Source: a bacterium
GTDB lineage: Bacteria; UBP6; JAFGXH01
Assembly: GCA_027064085.1 (NCBI GenBank)
Contig: JAMOQH010000098.1
Location: 1 to 10,582 of the forward strand
DNA: 10,582 nt
Direction: 5' to 3'
The stretch's first letter is position 1, and each line of letters starts with the position of its first letter. Shown piece by piece: positions 1-6,624 of the stretch. The notes below the pieces were generated by a model that worked only from the letters and a program-made list of their open reading frames with translations, was not told the DNA's origin and searched no databases. Position numbers and translations under genes: made by a program.

Positions 1-1041
1 GAATGTGATAAAAATTATATTTTGGATAAAAATACTGATTTATGTGTGTTGAAGGCAAATTGTGATAATTTACAATGTGGCTTAAATGAAGAATGTAAAA
101 TATTAAATAACGAAGCTATATGCACTTGTAAAAGTGGGTTTATAAAAGATGGAGATAATTGTATAAAAAATAATAATAAAAAATTTAAAATAAGAATAAT
201 GGCTTCTAATTTAACTAGTGGACAGTATCAAGATTATGAAGGACCTGGTATTAGGATAATAACTGCAATGAAGCCTGATATCGTTATGATGCAGGAATTT
301 AATTATGACAAAGATTTTAATAATTCAACTTCTGATGCGGAAATAAAAGAATTAATTACAGAGATTTTTGGAGCAAACAGCGGATACGAGTATTACAGGG
401 GGCGTGAAATAACAATTGAAGAAGGGGATATCCCAATACCAAATGGAATAATCAGTAAATACCCTATACTTGAAAGAGGAGAGTGGGGGGATAGTAATGT
501 AGTAAATAGAAATTTTAATTATGTTAGAGTTGATATACCCGGAGATAAAGATTTGTGGGTAGTTAGCATGCATTTAAAAGCAGGAAGTAGCGATGCCGGA
601 ACGAGAAGTGCAGAAACACTATCTTTAATACAGAAAATTAAATTCAATATTCCATCTGATGATTATATTGTAATTGGTGGCGATTTAAATACTACTAGCA
701 GAACAGAAAATTGCATTAATAATTTATCTGAATTATTTAAAACCGAAGCTCCCTATCCCGTTGGAGAGGCTGGTAAAGACGGAACAAATGCCTCAAGAAG
801 AAATCCTTATGACTGGGTGATTGCTAGTAATAATTTAGCACAATTTCAAATTTCCACTGATTTTTGTTATGATAATAATATTCAAAACTGTAAAAAATAT
901 GAAAATGGATTAGTTTTTGATTCTAAAAAATATGATGAATACGATTTAAATGTTTATTTTTCTCCTGTTGAATTAAAGGATTCTAGAGCAGATAGTATGC
1001 AACATATGGGTGTTGTAAAGGATTTTGAAATAGAATATTAA
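1..1041 (+). CDS. EGF-like domain protein with C-terminal endonuclease/exonuclease/phosphatase-fold domain, 5' end outside window
   Basis: The frame is open from the first base, and the first codons already read as cysteine-rich module sequence (C at residues 2 and 15, counting from position 1), so the gene begins upstream; the in-frame TTG at 22 is not a credible start. Residues 21-54 form an EGF-like module with six cysteines (21, 26, 32, 41, 43, 54). A short Asn/Lys linker leads into an EEP-fold (DNase I/sphingomyelinase-like) domain at about 60-346. Matching active-site positions are visible: Asn70 (ASNLTSG), Glu99 (MMQEF), His191 (SMHLKAG), Asp228 and Asn230 (GGDLNTT), Asp271 (YDWVIAS) and His335 (SMQHMGVV). 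Family knowledge predicts a Mg-dependent phosphodiesterase or nuclease. Disulfide-type EGF modules imply export, but the signal peptide is not in view. The substrate (DNA, RNA or phospholipid head group) cannot be told. No terminator is evident after the stop. Confidence 0.85.
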   Translation, partial: ECDKNYILDKNTDLCVLKANCDNLQCGLNEECKILNNEAICTCKSGFIKDGDNCIKNNNKKFKIRIMASNLTSGQYQDYEGPGIRIITAMKPDIVMMQEFNYDKDFNNSTSDAEIKELITEIFGANSGYEYYRGREITIEEGDIPIPNGIISKYPILERGEWGDSNVVNRNFNYVRVDIPGDKDLWVVSMHLKAGSSDAGTRSAETLSLIQKIKFNIPSDDYIVIGGDLNTTSRTENCINNLSELFKTEAPYPVGEAGKDGTNASRRNPYDWVIASNNLAQFQISTDFCYDNNIQNCKKYENGLVFDSKKYDEYDLNVYFSPVELKDSRADSMQHMGVVKDFEIEY

Positions 1042-1072
1042 TAGGTAAATCAAAGGATTGTGACCAGTGTAC

Positions 1073-1101
1073 TTGCAATTATATTCTTTTTGTGGTAAAT
1101 A
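1073..1101 (+). promoter_or_regulatory. weak sigma-70-like promoter candidate for the bax-like gene
   Basis: TTGCAA (1073-1078), a 17-bp spacer and a poor TAAATA -10 (1096-1101) lie in the 109-bp gap before the Bax-like gene. Only three of six -10 bases match consensus. The best argument is position, since no other gene precedes the ORF on this strand closely. Confidence 0.2.
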
Positions 1102-1117
1102 GTATCTCGTTTTGTAA

Positions 1118-1139
1118 TTAGTGTTTTTTTAAATACTAA
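1118..1139 (+). promoter_or_regulatory. AT-rich leader hairpin just upstream of the bax-like ribosome binding site
   Basis: TTAGTGTTT and AAATACTAA can pair around a TTTT loop (nine pairs, one of them G-U). The stem ends four bases before the AGGGAG Shine-Dalgarno (1143-1148). It has only one G-C pair and no following T-run, so it is not a terminator. It could be a leader structure or simply chance in AT-rich DNA. Confidence 0.2.
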
Positions 1140-1150
1140 AAAAGGGAGAA

Positions 1151-2074
1151 ATGTTAAATTATTCTTATTTGTTAGTAGTATTCTTACTCTTTACTAATAT
1201 TGCTTGCGTGAAGGCTTCAACAAAAAATTCAATAAGAGACTATAAAAAAGAATTAAGTTTAAATTATATTTCTGAAACTTTAGAAAATTATGAAGTTAAA
1301 GATTATAACATTGTAGCTATTAATTCATCTAAGCAATTAATCAAGTTATTAAAAGATAATAAATTATGGAAACTTGAAACTAATGAAATAAGTCATATTT
1401 TAATTAAAAATTTTCCTTCTGATTTTCGCAAATTGAGAGTTCAAGACAAAAAAAGAGCATTCTTTCACTCTATGATTTCCATGATTTTAGTAGTTTCTAG
1501 AGAAATTAAAAATGAAAGAGCAAAATTTATAGCAATTTCTAATAAATATAATCTTATAAGCGATTTTAATAAAAAAAATATAGAATCTTTAAAACTTAGT
1601 GATAAATTATTTATTGCTAGGATTACTAAAAAATATAAAGCTACTAAAAAATCAGAATTGCTAAAAAGGATTGATGTGCTTCCTATTAGTTTAATTTTGT
1701 CTCAAACAGCAATAGAATCAGCATGGGGTACCTCAAGATTTACAGTTCAAGGTAATAACTTATTTGGAGTGTGGTCTTTTAATGGCAAAGGCTTAATTCC
1801 TTTAAGAAGAAAAAAGGGATTAAAGCATAGAGTAGCTATTTATGATAGTCTATTGGATTCTGTTAGAGATTATATGCTTAAAATAAATACAGTTAGAGCA
1901 TATAGAAAATTAAGAAATTTAAGAGTATATAGTAAGAATTCTATATATTTAACTAGAGGTTTATTGCATTATTCAGAAAGAAAGCAGGCTTATGTCAAAG
2001 ATTTACAAAAGATGATTAAAAGAAATAAGCTAAAAAAATACGATAATCTTCATCTTAAAGCTGGTAAAATCTAA
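1151..2074 (+). CDS. bax: Bax-family glucosaminidase (peptidoglycan hydrolase), exported
   Basis: The 307-residue product matches the E. coli Bax family (COG2992) over two parts: the N-terminal helical segment (about 99-133, KKRAFFHSMI...NERAKFI) and the FlgJ-type glucosaminidase domain (about 165-295). The catalytic Glu189 lies in AIESAWGTSRF, followed by GNNLFG (201-206), the DSVRDYM helix, NT-RAYR (246-252) and a conserved YS (274-275). Family members cleave the glycan strand next to N-acetylglucosamine. Residues 1-22 are a hydrophobic signal sequence; cleavage after VKA (22) or at Cys19 is possible, but Asn at -3 is a poor lipobox. The ATG at 1151 is the only in-frame start after the stop at 1130-1132. 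Its SD, AGGGAG, sits only 2 bases away, which is close. The frame ends in LKAGKI, shortly after the conserved domain. A long open frame carries on in another frame, so the 3' end may be broken. Confidence 0.85.
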   Translation: MLNYSYLLVVFLLFTNIACVKASTKNSIRDYKKELSLNYISETLENYEVKDYNIVAINSSKQLIKLLKDNKLWKLETNEISHILIKNFPSDFRKLRVQDKKRAFFHSMISMILVVSREIKNERAKFIAISNKYNLISDFNKKNIESLKLSDKLFIARITKKYKATKKSELLKRIDVLPISLILSQTAIESAWGTSRFTVQGNNLFGVWSFNGKGLIPLRRKKGLKHRVAIYDSLLDSVRDYMLKINTVRAYRKLRNLRVYSKNSIYLTRGLLHYSERKQAYVKDLQKMIKRNKLKKYDNLHLKAGKI

Positions 2075-2081
2075 AAAAATA
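2030..2081. repeat. 11-bp direct repeat pair flanking the bax frame break
   Basis: CTAAAAAAATA occurs at 2030-2040 and again at 2071-2081, 41 bp apart. Each copy is read as Leu-Lys-Lys-Tyr, the first in the Bax frame and the second in the frame that stays open to 2319. Forty-one is not a multiple of three, so gain or loss of one unit switches frame. The 30 bases after each copy match at about half of positions, so an old tandem duplication is possible but not shown. Confidence 0.5.
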
Positions 2082-2319
2082 TTCTAATGATGACAATAAA
2101 ACAGAAAAATTAAATCAAATAAAAAATTTATTGGTTAAAATTACTCAAAAATGGAATAGCACAAATAAATTAATAGTGTCATTTAATAATAGATTAGAAG
2201 GAAAAAGTAAAATTTATATTATTGAAAAATCTGATAGTGTAATACAGCGAATTAAGAAATCTTATGATGAAATAAATGAAATAGGTATGGAGATAAATAG
2301 AATATCAAAAACTTTATAA
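2068..2319 (+). pseudogene. out-of-frame 3' extension of the bax-like gene, or small hypothetical ORF
   Basis: Directly after the Bax-like stop, a different frame is open for 83 codons up to the stop at 2317-2319. Its product is rich in Lys, Asn, Ile and Glu and looks helical (LNQIKNLL, RIKKSYDEINEIGMEIN). Codon choice resembles the neighbouring genes. It has no ATG near its beginning; a TTG at 2131 would give 62 residues, but no Shine-Dalgarno precedes it. The likeliest reading is a C-terminal tail of the Bax-like protein cut off by an indel: removing 41 bp between the two 11-bp repeats gives one continuous frame of 375 residues. A -1 shift in the AAAA run at 2066-2069 would also join the frames. 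The last stop sits 3 bp from the stop of the convergent methyltransferase gene. No function can be assigned. Confidence 0.45.
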
Positions 2320-2322
2320 AAT

Positions 2323-3045
2323 TTAATCTAAATCTAAGGATTTACTCACTTCCCATGCTGCAATAGCAAAAGCATTTGATAAATTAATACTATCCAGTTT
2401 ACCTTTCATAGGTATTGATAAAAGATAATCCGACTCTTGTTTTATTTGGTATCTAACACCCTTACCTTCGTTTCCAATAATTAAAACAGTTTTTTCATTA
2501 AATTTAGTATTTTGAATTGGAGAACCTTTTGCGTCTAGTGTGTAAATTGTAAAACCATTTGCTTTTAAATGTGCCATGGCTTTTCTGATATTTACAACTT
2601 CTGCAACTTTTAGATATTCTATAGCTCCTGTTGAAATTCTACTTACTGTAGGTGTTACTTCTACTGAATTTCTTGTTTGTATCACTATAGCTTGAAAACC
2701 TAATTGGTATGCTGTTCTTGCTACTGCTCCAAAATTATAAGGGTCTGCCACTTGGTCAAGAATGAGAATTTTATCAAAATCAATTAAGTCTTCAACATCG
2801 ACATAGGGAAATGGTTCTGCTTCAATCCAAACATGTTGGTGTATTCCTTTTTTGTCTAGTGTAAGTGGATCTTTAATCTCTTTAAAAGTAAATCCATTTT
2901 TTGTTATCAATTTTTTCAATTTCTCATTTTTTCCTTGAGTTATATAAATTTTTTTAATTCTTTCAGGAAATGATTTAATCATTGTTTCAGCTAAGTTTAT
3001 ACTAGATAAAATTCTATAATCATCTTTTGCTTTTTTTTCGTACAT
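2323..3045 (-). CDS. rlmB: TrmH/SpoU-family rRNA 2'-O-ribose methyltransferase (RlmB-like)
   Basis: The 240-residue length fits RlmB, which methylates the 2'-OH of G2251 in 23S rRNA using S-adenosylmethionine. All three SPOUT motifs are visible: motif 1 LDQVADPYNFGAVARTA (96-112, with Asn104 and Arg110), motif 2 VLIIGNEGKGV (187-197) and motif 3 IPMKGKLDSINLSNAFAIAAWE (211-232). Motifs 2 and 3 form the trefoil knot that binds the cofactor. Residues 1-80 correspond to the small N-terminal RNA-binding substrate domain, starting in the RLSS-like spot with RILSSINLAETMI. Start choice: GGAG (rc of 3051-3054) lies 5 bases before the ATG. The gene is divergent from the ankyrin gene and convergent with the Bax region. 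RlmB is the best guess, but other TrmH-family members (for instance TrmH-like tRNA enzymes) share these motifs. Confidence 0.87.
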   Translation of the reverse strand: MYEKKAKDDYRILSSINLAETMIKSFPERIKKIYITQGKNEKLKKLITKNGFTFKEIKDPLTLDKKGIHQHVWIEAEPFPYVDVEDLIDFDKILILDQVADPYNFGAVARTAYQLGFQAIVIQTRNSVEVTPTVSRISTGAIEYLKVAEVVNIRKAMAHLKANGFTIYTLDAKGSPIQNTKFNEKTVLIIGNEGKGVRYQIKQESDYLLSIPMKGKLDSINLSNAFAIAAWEVSKSLDLD

Positions 3046-3069
3046 TTAAACTCCATATTAGAAAAATTC

Positions 3070-3089
3070 TGTTTTAGATTTCTAAAACA
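3070..3089. promoter_or_regulatory. 20-bp palindrome, probable operator at the methyltransferase promoter
   Basis: TGTTTTAGA-TT-TCTAAAACA has perfect 9-bp arms around a 2-bp centre. It sits where transcription from the leftward promoter candidate should begin (about 3088), so a dimeric repressor bound here would block that promoter. It lacks a flanking T-run on either strand and is A/T-rich, so a terminator is unlikely. I do not recognise the cognate regulator. Confidence 0.45.
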
Positions 3090-3094
3090 ATATA

Positions 3095-3123
3095 AGAATA
3101 TCAGAGAATTATTAAATAATCAA
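3095..3123 (-). promoter_or_regulatory. sigma-70-like promoter candidate for rlmB
   Basis: On the minus strand, TTGATT (rc of 3118-3123) is followed after exactly 17 bp by TATTCT (rc of 3095-3100). Each hexamer matches consensus at four of six positions. The predicted start is near 3088, giving a leader of about 43 bases ending in GGAG. Confidence 0.4.
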
Positions 3124-3136
3124 GGCTTTTCCTTGA
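3120..3136. repeat. 6-bp inverted repeat between divergent promoters
   Basis: TCAAGG-CTTTT-CCTTGA overlaps the -35 elements of both divergent promoter candidates (3118-3123 and 3133-3138). It could bind a factor acting on both directions, but the short arms make chance plausible. Confidence 0.25.
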
Positions 3137-3161
3137 CTTTACTTGGTAAAATGAATTAAAT
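3133..3161 (+). promoter_or_regulatory. sigma-70-like promoter candidate for the ankyrin gene
   Basis: TTGACT (3133-3138, five of six consensus bases) and TTAAAT (3156-3161, four of six) are separated by 17 bp. The predicted start near 3168 leaves a leader of about 34 bases carrying GGAG at 3191-3194. Confidence 0.45.
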
Positions 3162-3201
3162 GTATAAGGATTGTTTTTTATCAGAAATTTGGAGTATGTA
3201 A

Positions 3202-3963
3202 ATGAGTAAGATATTTGAATTAATTAATTTGAATATGCTAAACAGTATAAAAGAGATAATCGCAAAAGATCAAAGCTTATTGAGTGAAAGAGATAGTAGT
3301 GGTAATACCCCTTTTATTTATTCTGTTTTTCATAAAAAATGGGCTATTGCAGAATGTTTGTTAGCACAGAATAGTAATAATATAAACTCTACAAATAATC
3401 AATTAGAAACAGCTTTAATGTATGCCTCTAGATATGGAAATCTTGATTTGGTTCAAAAACTACATAATCAAGGAGCTGATTTAAATAAATCTAGTTTATA
3501 TTTGGGACCCGCTATATTTTATGCATTTGAAAATATAAAAAAGGATATTTTGAGATATCTTGTTATTAGTGGTGCTGATGTTAATTTGAAAAATAAATAT
3601 GGTGTTAGTTTATTAGTTAAGGCTGTAGAGTCTAATGAAATTGCTATGATTTCATGGCTTGTAGAAAATGGAGCCGAAGATATTGATAATGCATTGAAAA
3701 TTGCTGTTATTTTTAGTTATTTTAAGGCTGTTGAAGTGCTAATGCTAATTGGAGCTAATATAAATCAAATAAATAATAATGGTGAATCTCTAATTATTGA
3801 GGCTATTAACAATAAAGCTTGGGATATTGTTGAATTATTATTTAATAAAGGTGCAGAAGTGATTTCTCCTAAAAGTGTATATGGTTGGGAGATTTTAAGT
3901 AGTGCTGCTCAAGCAGGTAAGTTAGAACTTGCTAAAAATATAATTAAATTAACTAAAAACTAA
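3202..3963 (+). CDS. ankyrin-repeat protein, probably cytoplasmic
   Basis: This 253-residue protein is built almost wholly of ankyrin repeats and has no signal peptide or membrane segment. Recognisable units begin near residues 33 (SGNTPFIYSVFHKKWAIAECLL), 67 (ETALMYASRYGNLDLVQKLHNQGADLN), 100 (an imperfect unit ending in VISGADVN), 132 (GVSLLVKAVESNEIAMISWLVENGAE), about 163 (degenerate, ending LIGANIN) and 193 (GESLIIEAINNKAWDIVELLFNKGAE). A capping helix closes the C terminus. Ankyrin stacks bind other proteins; the partner is unknown. Start choice rests on GGAG 7 bases before the ATG at 3202; the ATG at 3196 is followed at once by a stop. It lies 72 bp upstream of dut in the same direction, so read-through into dut is possible. 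Nothing suggests recent transfer. Confidence 0.85.
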   Translation: MSKIFELINLNMLNSIKEIIAKDQSLLSERDSSGNTPFIYSVFHKKWAIAECLLAQNSNNINSTNNQLETALMYASRYGNLDLVQKLHNQGADLNKSSLYLGPAIFYAFENIKKDILRYLVISGADVNLKNKYGVSLLVKAVESNEIAMISWLVENGAEDIDNALKIAVIFSYFKAVEVLMLIGANINQINNNGESLIIEAINNKAWDIVELLFNKGAEVISPKSVYGWEILSSAAQAGKLELAKNIIKLTKN

Positions 3964-3982
3964 GAAATTTTTTTAAATATAA

Positions 3983-4011
3983 TTGCAATTAATTGAATTA
4001 AGTAGTAGTAT
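3983..4011 (+). promoter_or_regulatory. weak promoter candidate for dut-clc
   Basis: TTGCAA (3983-3988), a 17-bp spacer and TAGTAT (4006-4011) lie in the 72-bp gap before dut. Four of six bases match in each hexamer. A start near 4018 would remove the 5' arm of the hairpin that can cover the dut ribosome binding site, whereas read-through from the ankyrin gene would keep it. Confidence 0.3.
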
Positions 4012-4026
4012 CCCATTGTTTTGGGA
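4011..4026 (+). promoter_or_regulatory. dut: hairpin that can sequester the dut Shine-Dalgarno
   Basis: TCCCA (4011-4015) pairs with TGGGA (4022-4026) around a six-base loop, with three G-C pairs in a very AT-rich setting. The 3' arm takes in the first half of the strong SD GGGAGGG (4023-4029), which lies 6 bases before the dut ATG. It would lower dut translation on transcripts starting upstream. Confidence 0.3.
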
Positions 4027-4035
4027 GGGCATTAA

Positions 4036-4470
4036 ATGCTTAGTATAAAAATTAAAAAACTAAATGAAGATGCAAGAATACCTTTTAGGCAAACAGAAGG
4101 TTCTTCTGGTTATGATTTATATTCAAATGAGGATACAATTATAAAGCCAAATGATATCGTTTTAGTTTCTACTGGTATTTCAATTGAAATACCAGTAGGT
4201 TATGAGGCTCAAGTTAGACCAAGAAGTGGTCTTGCTGTAAAAAAAGGTATAACCGTACTTAATACTCCTGGTACAATAGATGCAGATTATAGAGGTGAAG
4301 TTAAAGTTATCTTAATAAACTTTGGAAAGAAAATTGTAAGCTTAAAAAAACATGAAAGAATTGCTCAACTTGTTTTTCAAAAAATAGAAACGATTAACTT
4401 CGTTTTAGAAGAAAACTTAACTGAAACTAAAAGAGGAACAAATGGTTTTGGTAGTTCAGGAGTGAAATAA
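4036..4470 (+). CDS. dut: dUTP diphosphatase (dUTPase), trimeric type
   Basis: Dut hydrolyses dUTP to dUMP and diphosphate, keeping uracil out of DNA and supplying dUMP for dTMP synthesis in the cytoplasm. The 144-residue length is standard for the homotrimeric family. All five motifs are present in order: motif 1 SSGYDLYS (23-30), motif 2 PRSGLAVKKGI (62-72), motif 3 GTIDADYRGEV (79-89, with Asp82 at the water-activating position), motif 4 RIAQLVF (108-114) and the C-terminal motif 5 RGTNGFGSSG (133-142) that closes over the nucleotide. The gene has the strongest ribosome binding site in the window, GGGAGGG, 6 bases before ATG. It follows the ankyrin gene by 72 bp and precedes the ClC gene by 6 bp. 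The product looks intact and functional. Confidence 0.96.
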   Translation: MLSIKIKKLNEDARIPFRQTEGSSGYDLYSNEDTIIKPNDIVLVSTGISIEIPVGYEAQVRPRSGLAVKKGITVLNTPGTIDADYRGEVKVILINFGKKIVSLKKHERIAQLVFQKIETINFVLEENLTETKRGTNGFGSSGVK

Positions 4471-4476
4471 ATAATT

Positions 4477-6519
4477 ATGCATATTAAACTAAAGATTGAT
4501 ATCTTAAATTTTAGGTCAAATGATAGGATTTATTTAACTTTAATTGCAATTTTAATTGGTATTTTAACTGGTTTTGGAGCCGTAGGGGTTCATCATTTAA
4601 TTGATTTTTTTTCTGGGTTATTTTATGGAGAAGGTGGCTTAGTTATTTTATTACAACATACTCCCAAGTGGAAAATAATTTTATATCCTGCAGGAGCGGG
4701 CTTGATTGTTGGACCAATGATTTATTTTTTGGCAAGAGAAGCAAAAGGGCATGGGGTTCCTGAAATTATGGGAGCAATTTTATTAAGAGGTGGTAAAATA
4801 AAACCAATGGTTGCTGTAGTAAAAGCTTTTGCTTCATCATTATCTATAGGTGCAGGTGGCTCTGTTGGTAGTGAGGGACCTCAAGCTCAAATTGGAGCAA
4901 CATTATCTTCTGTTTTAGGTCAGCTCTTTTTTAAAAAAGAGGAATATGTTAAAGTTTTAGTTGCAGCAGGAGCAGGAGCAGGTGTAGCGGCAGCATTTAA
5001 TACCCCGATGGCAGGTGCATTATTTGCTTCTGAAGTAATATTAGGTAGTTTTAGTGTGGCAAGTTTTGCTCCTATTATAATGGCATCTGTTTCTGCAACC
5101 TTAGTATCAGAACATTATCTTGGAGATAAAGTCTTTTTTAATATTCCTGCCTATACTATAGGCTCTCCTTACGAGTTTTTATTTTATATTATACTTGGTG
5201 TACTTGCTGGTTTTGTTGCATTGATGTTTATATGGACTTTATATTTTTCTGAAGATTTATTTGATGAAAAAATGAAGAAAATTCCTGAATATCTAAGACC
5301 TGTTTTAGGTGGATTAATTTTAGGTACTATTGGTATATATGTTCCATATATTATGGGTACTGGTTTTGATACTATGGCAATAATGATGAGTGGAAAATTA
5401 TCTATTGGTTTTGTATTATTATTACTATTTTTAAAACTTATTGCAACTGATATCACTTTGGGTTCTGGACATTCTGGTGGTGTTTTTGCTCCATCATTAT
5501 TTATGGGAGCAGCATTAGGTGTATTTTTTGGAACTATTGTAAATACTTATACGAGTATAGATGTTCCTATTGAAGTGTGGGGGCTATTATCAATGTCTGC
5601 TGTTGTAAGTGGTGCAACACAAGCTCCTATTACTGCAATGATGATAATATTTGAAATGTCTAAAAATTACTCATTAATGCTTCCACTAATGACAGTTGCT
5701 ATGATTTCATCACTTATTACAATGATAATAAAAAGAGAATCAATTTATACACAAAAATTAATGTTAAGGGGAATTTTATTAAGGTCTAAAGATGATAATG
5801 ACCAAGTAAAAACAAGAACTATCAATGAATATATAAAAAAGAATATTAAATATTTTTCTCAAAGTGAAAAAATAAATAGAATTTTAGTTGAATTATTAAA
5901 ACAAGATCAACATTTTTTCCCAATTGTAAATAATGATGAGGAAAAAAAACTTGTTGGAGTTATAACAATTGATAATTTAAAATTTGTTTTTGAGGAAAAG
6001 CTTTCTCCTATGACTAAAGAGTTAATGGTTGCAAAAGATTTAATGACTCCTGTAGAATCAATAAATTTAGGAAGTAATATCATTACTGCTCTTGAAATAT
6101 TTGCTAAAAGTGATTACTCTGTTTTACCTGTTGTTGATGAAGATAATGTAATTATGGGTTTGCTATCTGAGCATAGAATATTAAGAATATATAATAATGA
6201 GTACAGAAAAAATGAAATTGCAAGAGTGATATTTAAAAAACAAGATTTAAAACATGCTGTTAATGGTATTTATATTGGTAATTCTATGTATATAGCCGAA
6301 ATTACTCCACCTAAGCATACTATTAATAAGAGCTTAAAGGAAATTCAATTTAGAAATAAATATGGTCTTGAAATTGTTTTGATTAAAAAAGGTGAAAACA
6401 AAAAAATATTTCCAACTGCTAATTATATATTAGAAGATAATGATCAATTAATGGTTTTGGGTGCAGCTGAAAATATAAGAAGCTATAAGACAGAAAATGA
6501 GCTTAGTCCTAACTCTTAA
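4477..6519 (+). CDS. ClC-family chloride transporter/channel with CBS pair and TrkA-C domain
   Basis: The 680-residue membrane protein has a full ClC core (about 15-420) with the pore motifs GHGVPE (91-96), GSEGP (131-135, gating Glu133) and GGVFAP (334-339), and the conserved pore Tyr398 in KNYSLMLP. Compared with the E. coli antiporter CLC-ec1, the Ser of GSGIP is His92 and the internal proton glutamate (Glu203) aligns with Val187 beside Glu186. Coupled H+ exchange is therefore uncertain, and channel-like or altered transport is possible. The cytoplasmic tail holds two CBS domains (about 450-510 and 518-575) and a TrkA-C/RCK_C-like domain (about 596-668, ending EDNDQLMVLG), which in relatives bind nucleotides or small ligands. 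The start is 6 bp after the dut stop. AGGAG lies 14 bases upstream, too far for a good SD, so translation is probably coupled to dut. Confidence 0.92.
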   Translation: MHIKLKIDILNFRSNDRIYLTLIAILIGILTGFGAVGVHHLIDFFSGLFYGEGGLVILLQHTPKWKIILYPAGAGLIVGPMIYFLAREAKGHGVPEIMGAILLRGGKIKPMVAVVKAFASSLSIGAGGSVGSEGPQAQIGATLSSVLGQLFFKKEEYVKVLVAAGAGAGVAAAFNTPMAGALFASEVILGSFSVASFAPIIMASVSATLVSEHYLGDKVFFNIPAYTIGSPYEFLFYIILGVLAGFVALMFIWTLYFSEDLFDEKMKKIPEYLRPVLGGLILGTIGIYVPYIMGTGFDTMAIMMSGKLSIGFVLLLLFLKLIATDITLGSGHSGGVFAPSLFMGAALGVFFGTIVNTYTSIDVPIEVWGLLSMSAVVSGATQAPITAMMIIFEMSKNYSLMLPLMTVAMISSLITMIIKRESIYTQKLMLRGILLRSKDDNDQVKTRTINEYIKKNIKYFSQSEKINRILVELLKQDQHFFPIVNNDEEKKLVGVITIDNLKFVFEEKLSPMTKELMVAKDLMTPVESINLGSNIITALEIFAKSDYSVLPVVDEDNVIMGLLSEHRILRIYNNEYRKNEIARVIFKKQDLKHAVNGIYIGNSMYIAEITPPKHTINKSLKEIQFRNKYGLEIVLIKKGENKKIFPTANYILEDNDQLMVLGAAENIRSYKTENELSPNS

Positions 6520-6572
6520 ATTTGATTACTAGATATTGCTTCACATATTTTAAACTTTTCAAAATAAAAAGA

Positions 6573-6601
6573 TTGTTTATACCTCCTAATTATGTTATAA
6601 G
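6573..6601 (+). promoter_or_regulatory. promoter candidate with extended -10 for the TPR/WD40 lipoprotein
   Basis: TTGTTT (6573-6578) and TATAAG (6596-6601, five of six consensus bases) are 17 bp apart. A TG dinucleotide one base before the -10 (6593-6594) makes an extended -10. The predicted start near 6608 gives a short leader containing GAGG (6617-6620), four bases before the ATG. No terminator for the ClC gene is visible in this 105-bp gap. Confidence 0.45.
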
Positions 6602-6624
6602 GCTTTGATTTTATATGAGGTTAC

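Noticed and set aside
22-24. TTG at 22 as the start of the EGF/EEP gene
   Set aside because: The frame is open to base 1, upstream codons already encode module sequence with a cysteine, and there is no Shine-Dalgarno or signal peptide.
352-573. Minus-strand open frame inside the EEP domain
   Set aside because: It is antisense to well-conserved catalytic-domain sequence, has no ribosome binding site and an implausible composition.
2073-2079. A7 run as a programmed slippage site for the bax-like gene
   Set aside because: The stop codon TAA begins at 2072, so ribosomes would terminate before decoding past the run. Any -1 shift must happen at 2066-2071.
5184-5456. Minus-strand open frame inside the ClC gene
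   Set aside because: It is a shadow of the hydrophobic transmembrane codons of the ClC gene.
6581-6621. ACCTC (6581-6585) pairing with GAGGT (6617-6621) over the lipoprotein ribosome binding site
   Set aside because: Only 5 bp with a loop of about 31 bases, and the upstream arm lies before the predicted transcription start.
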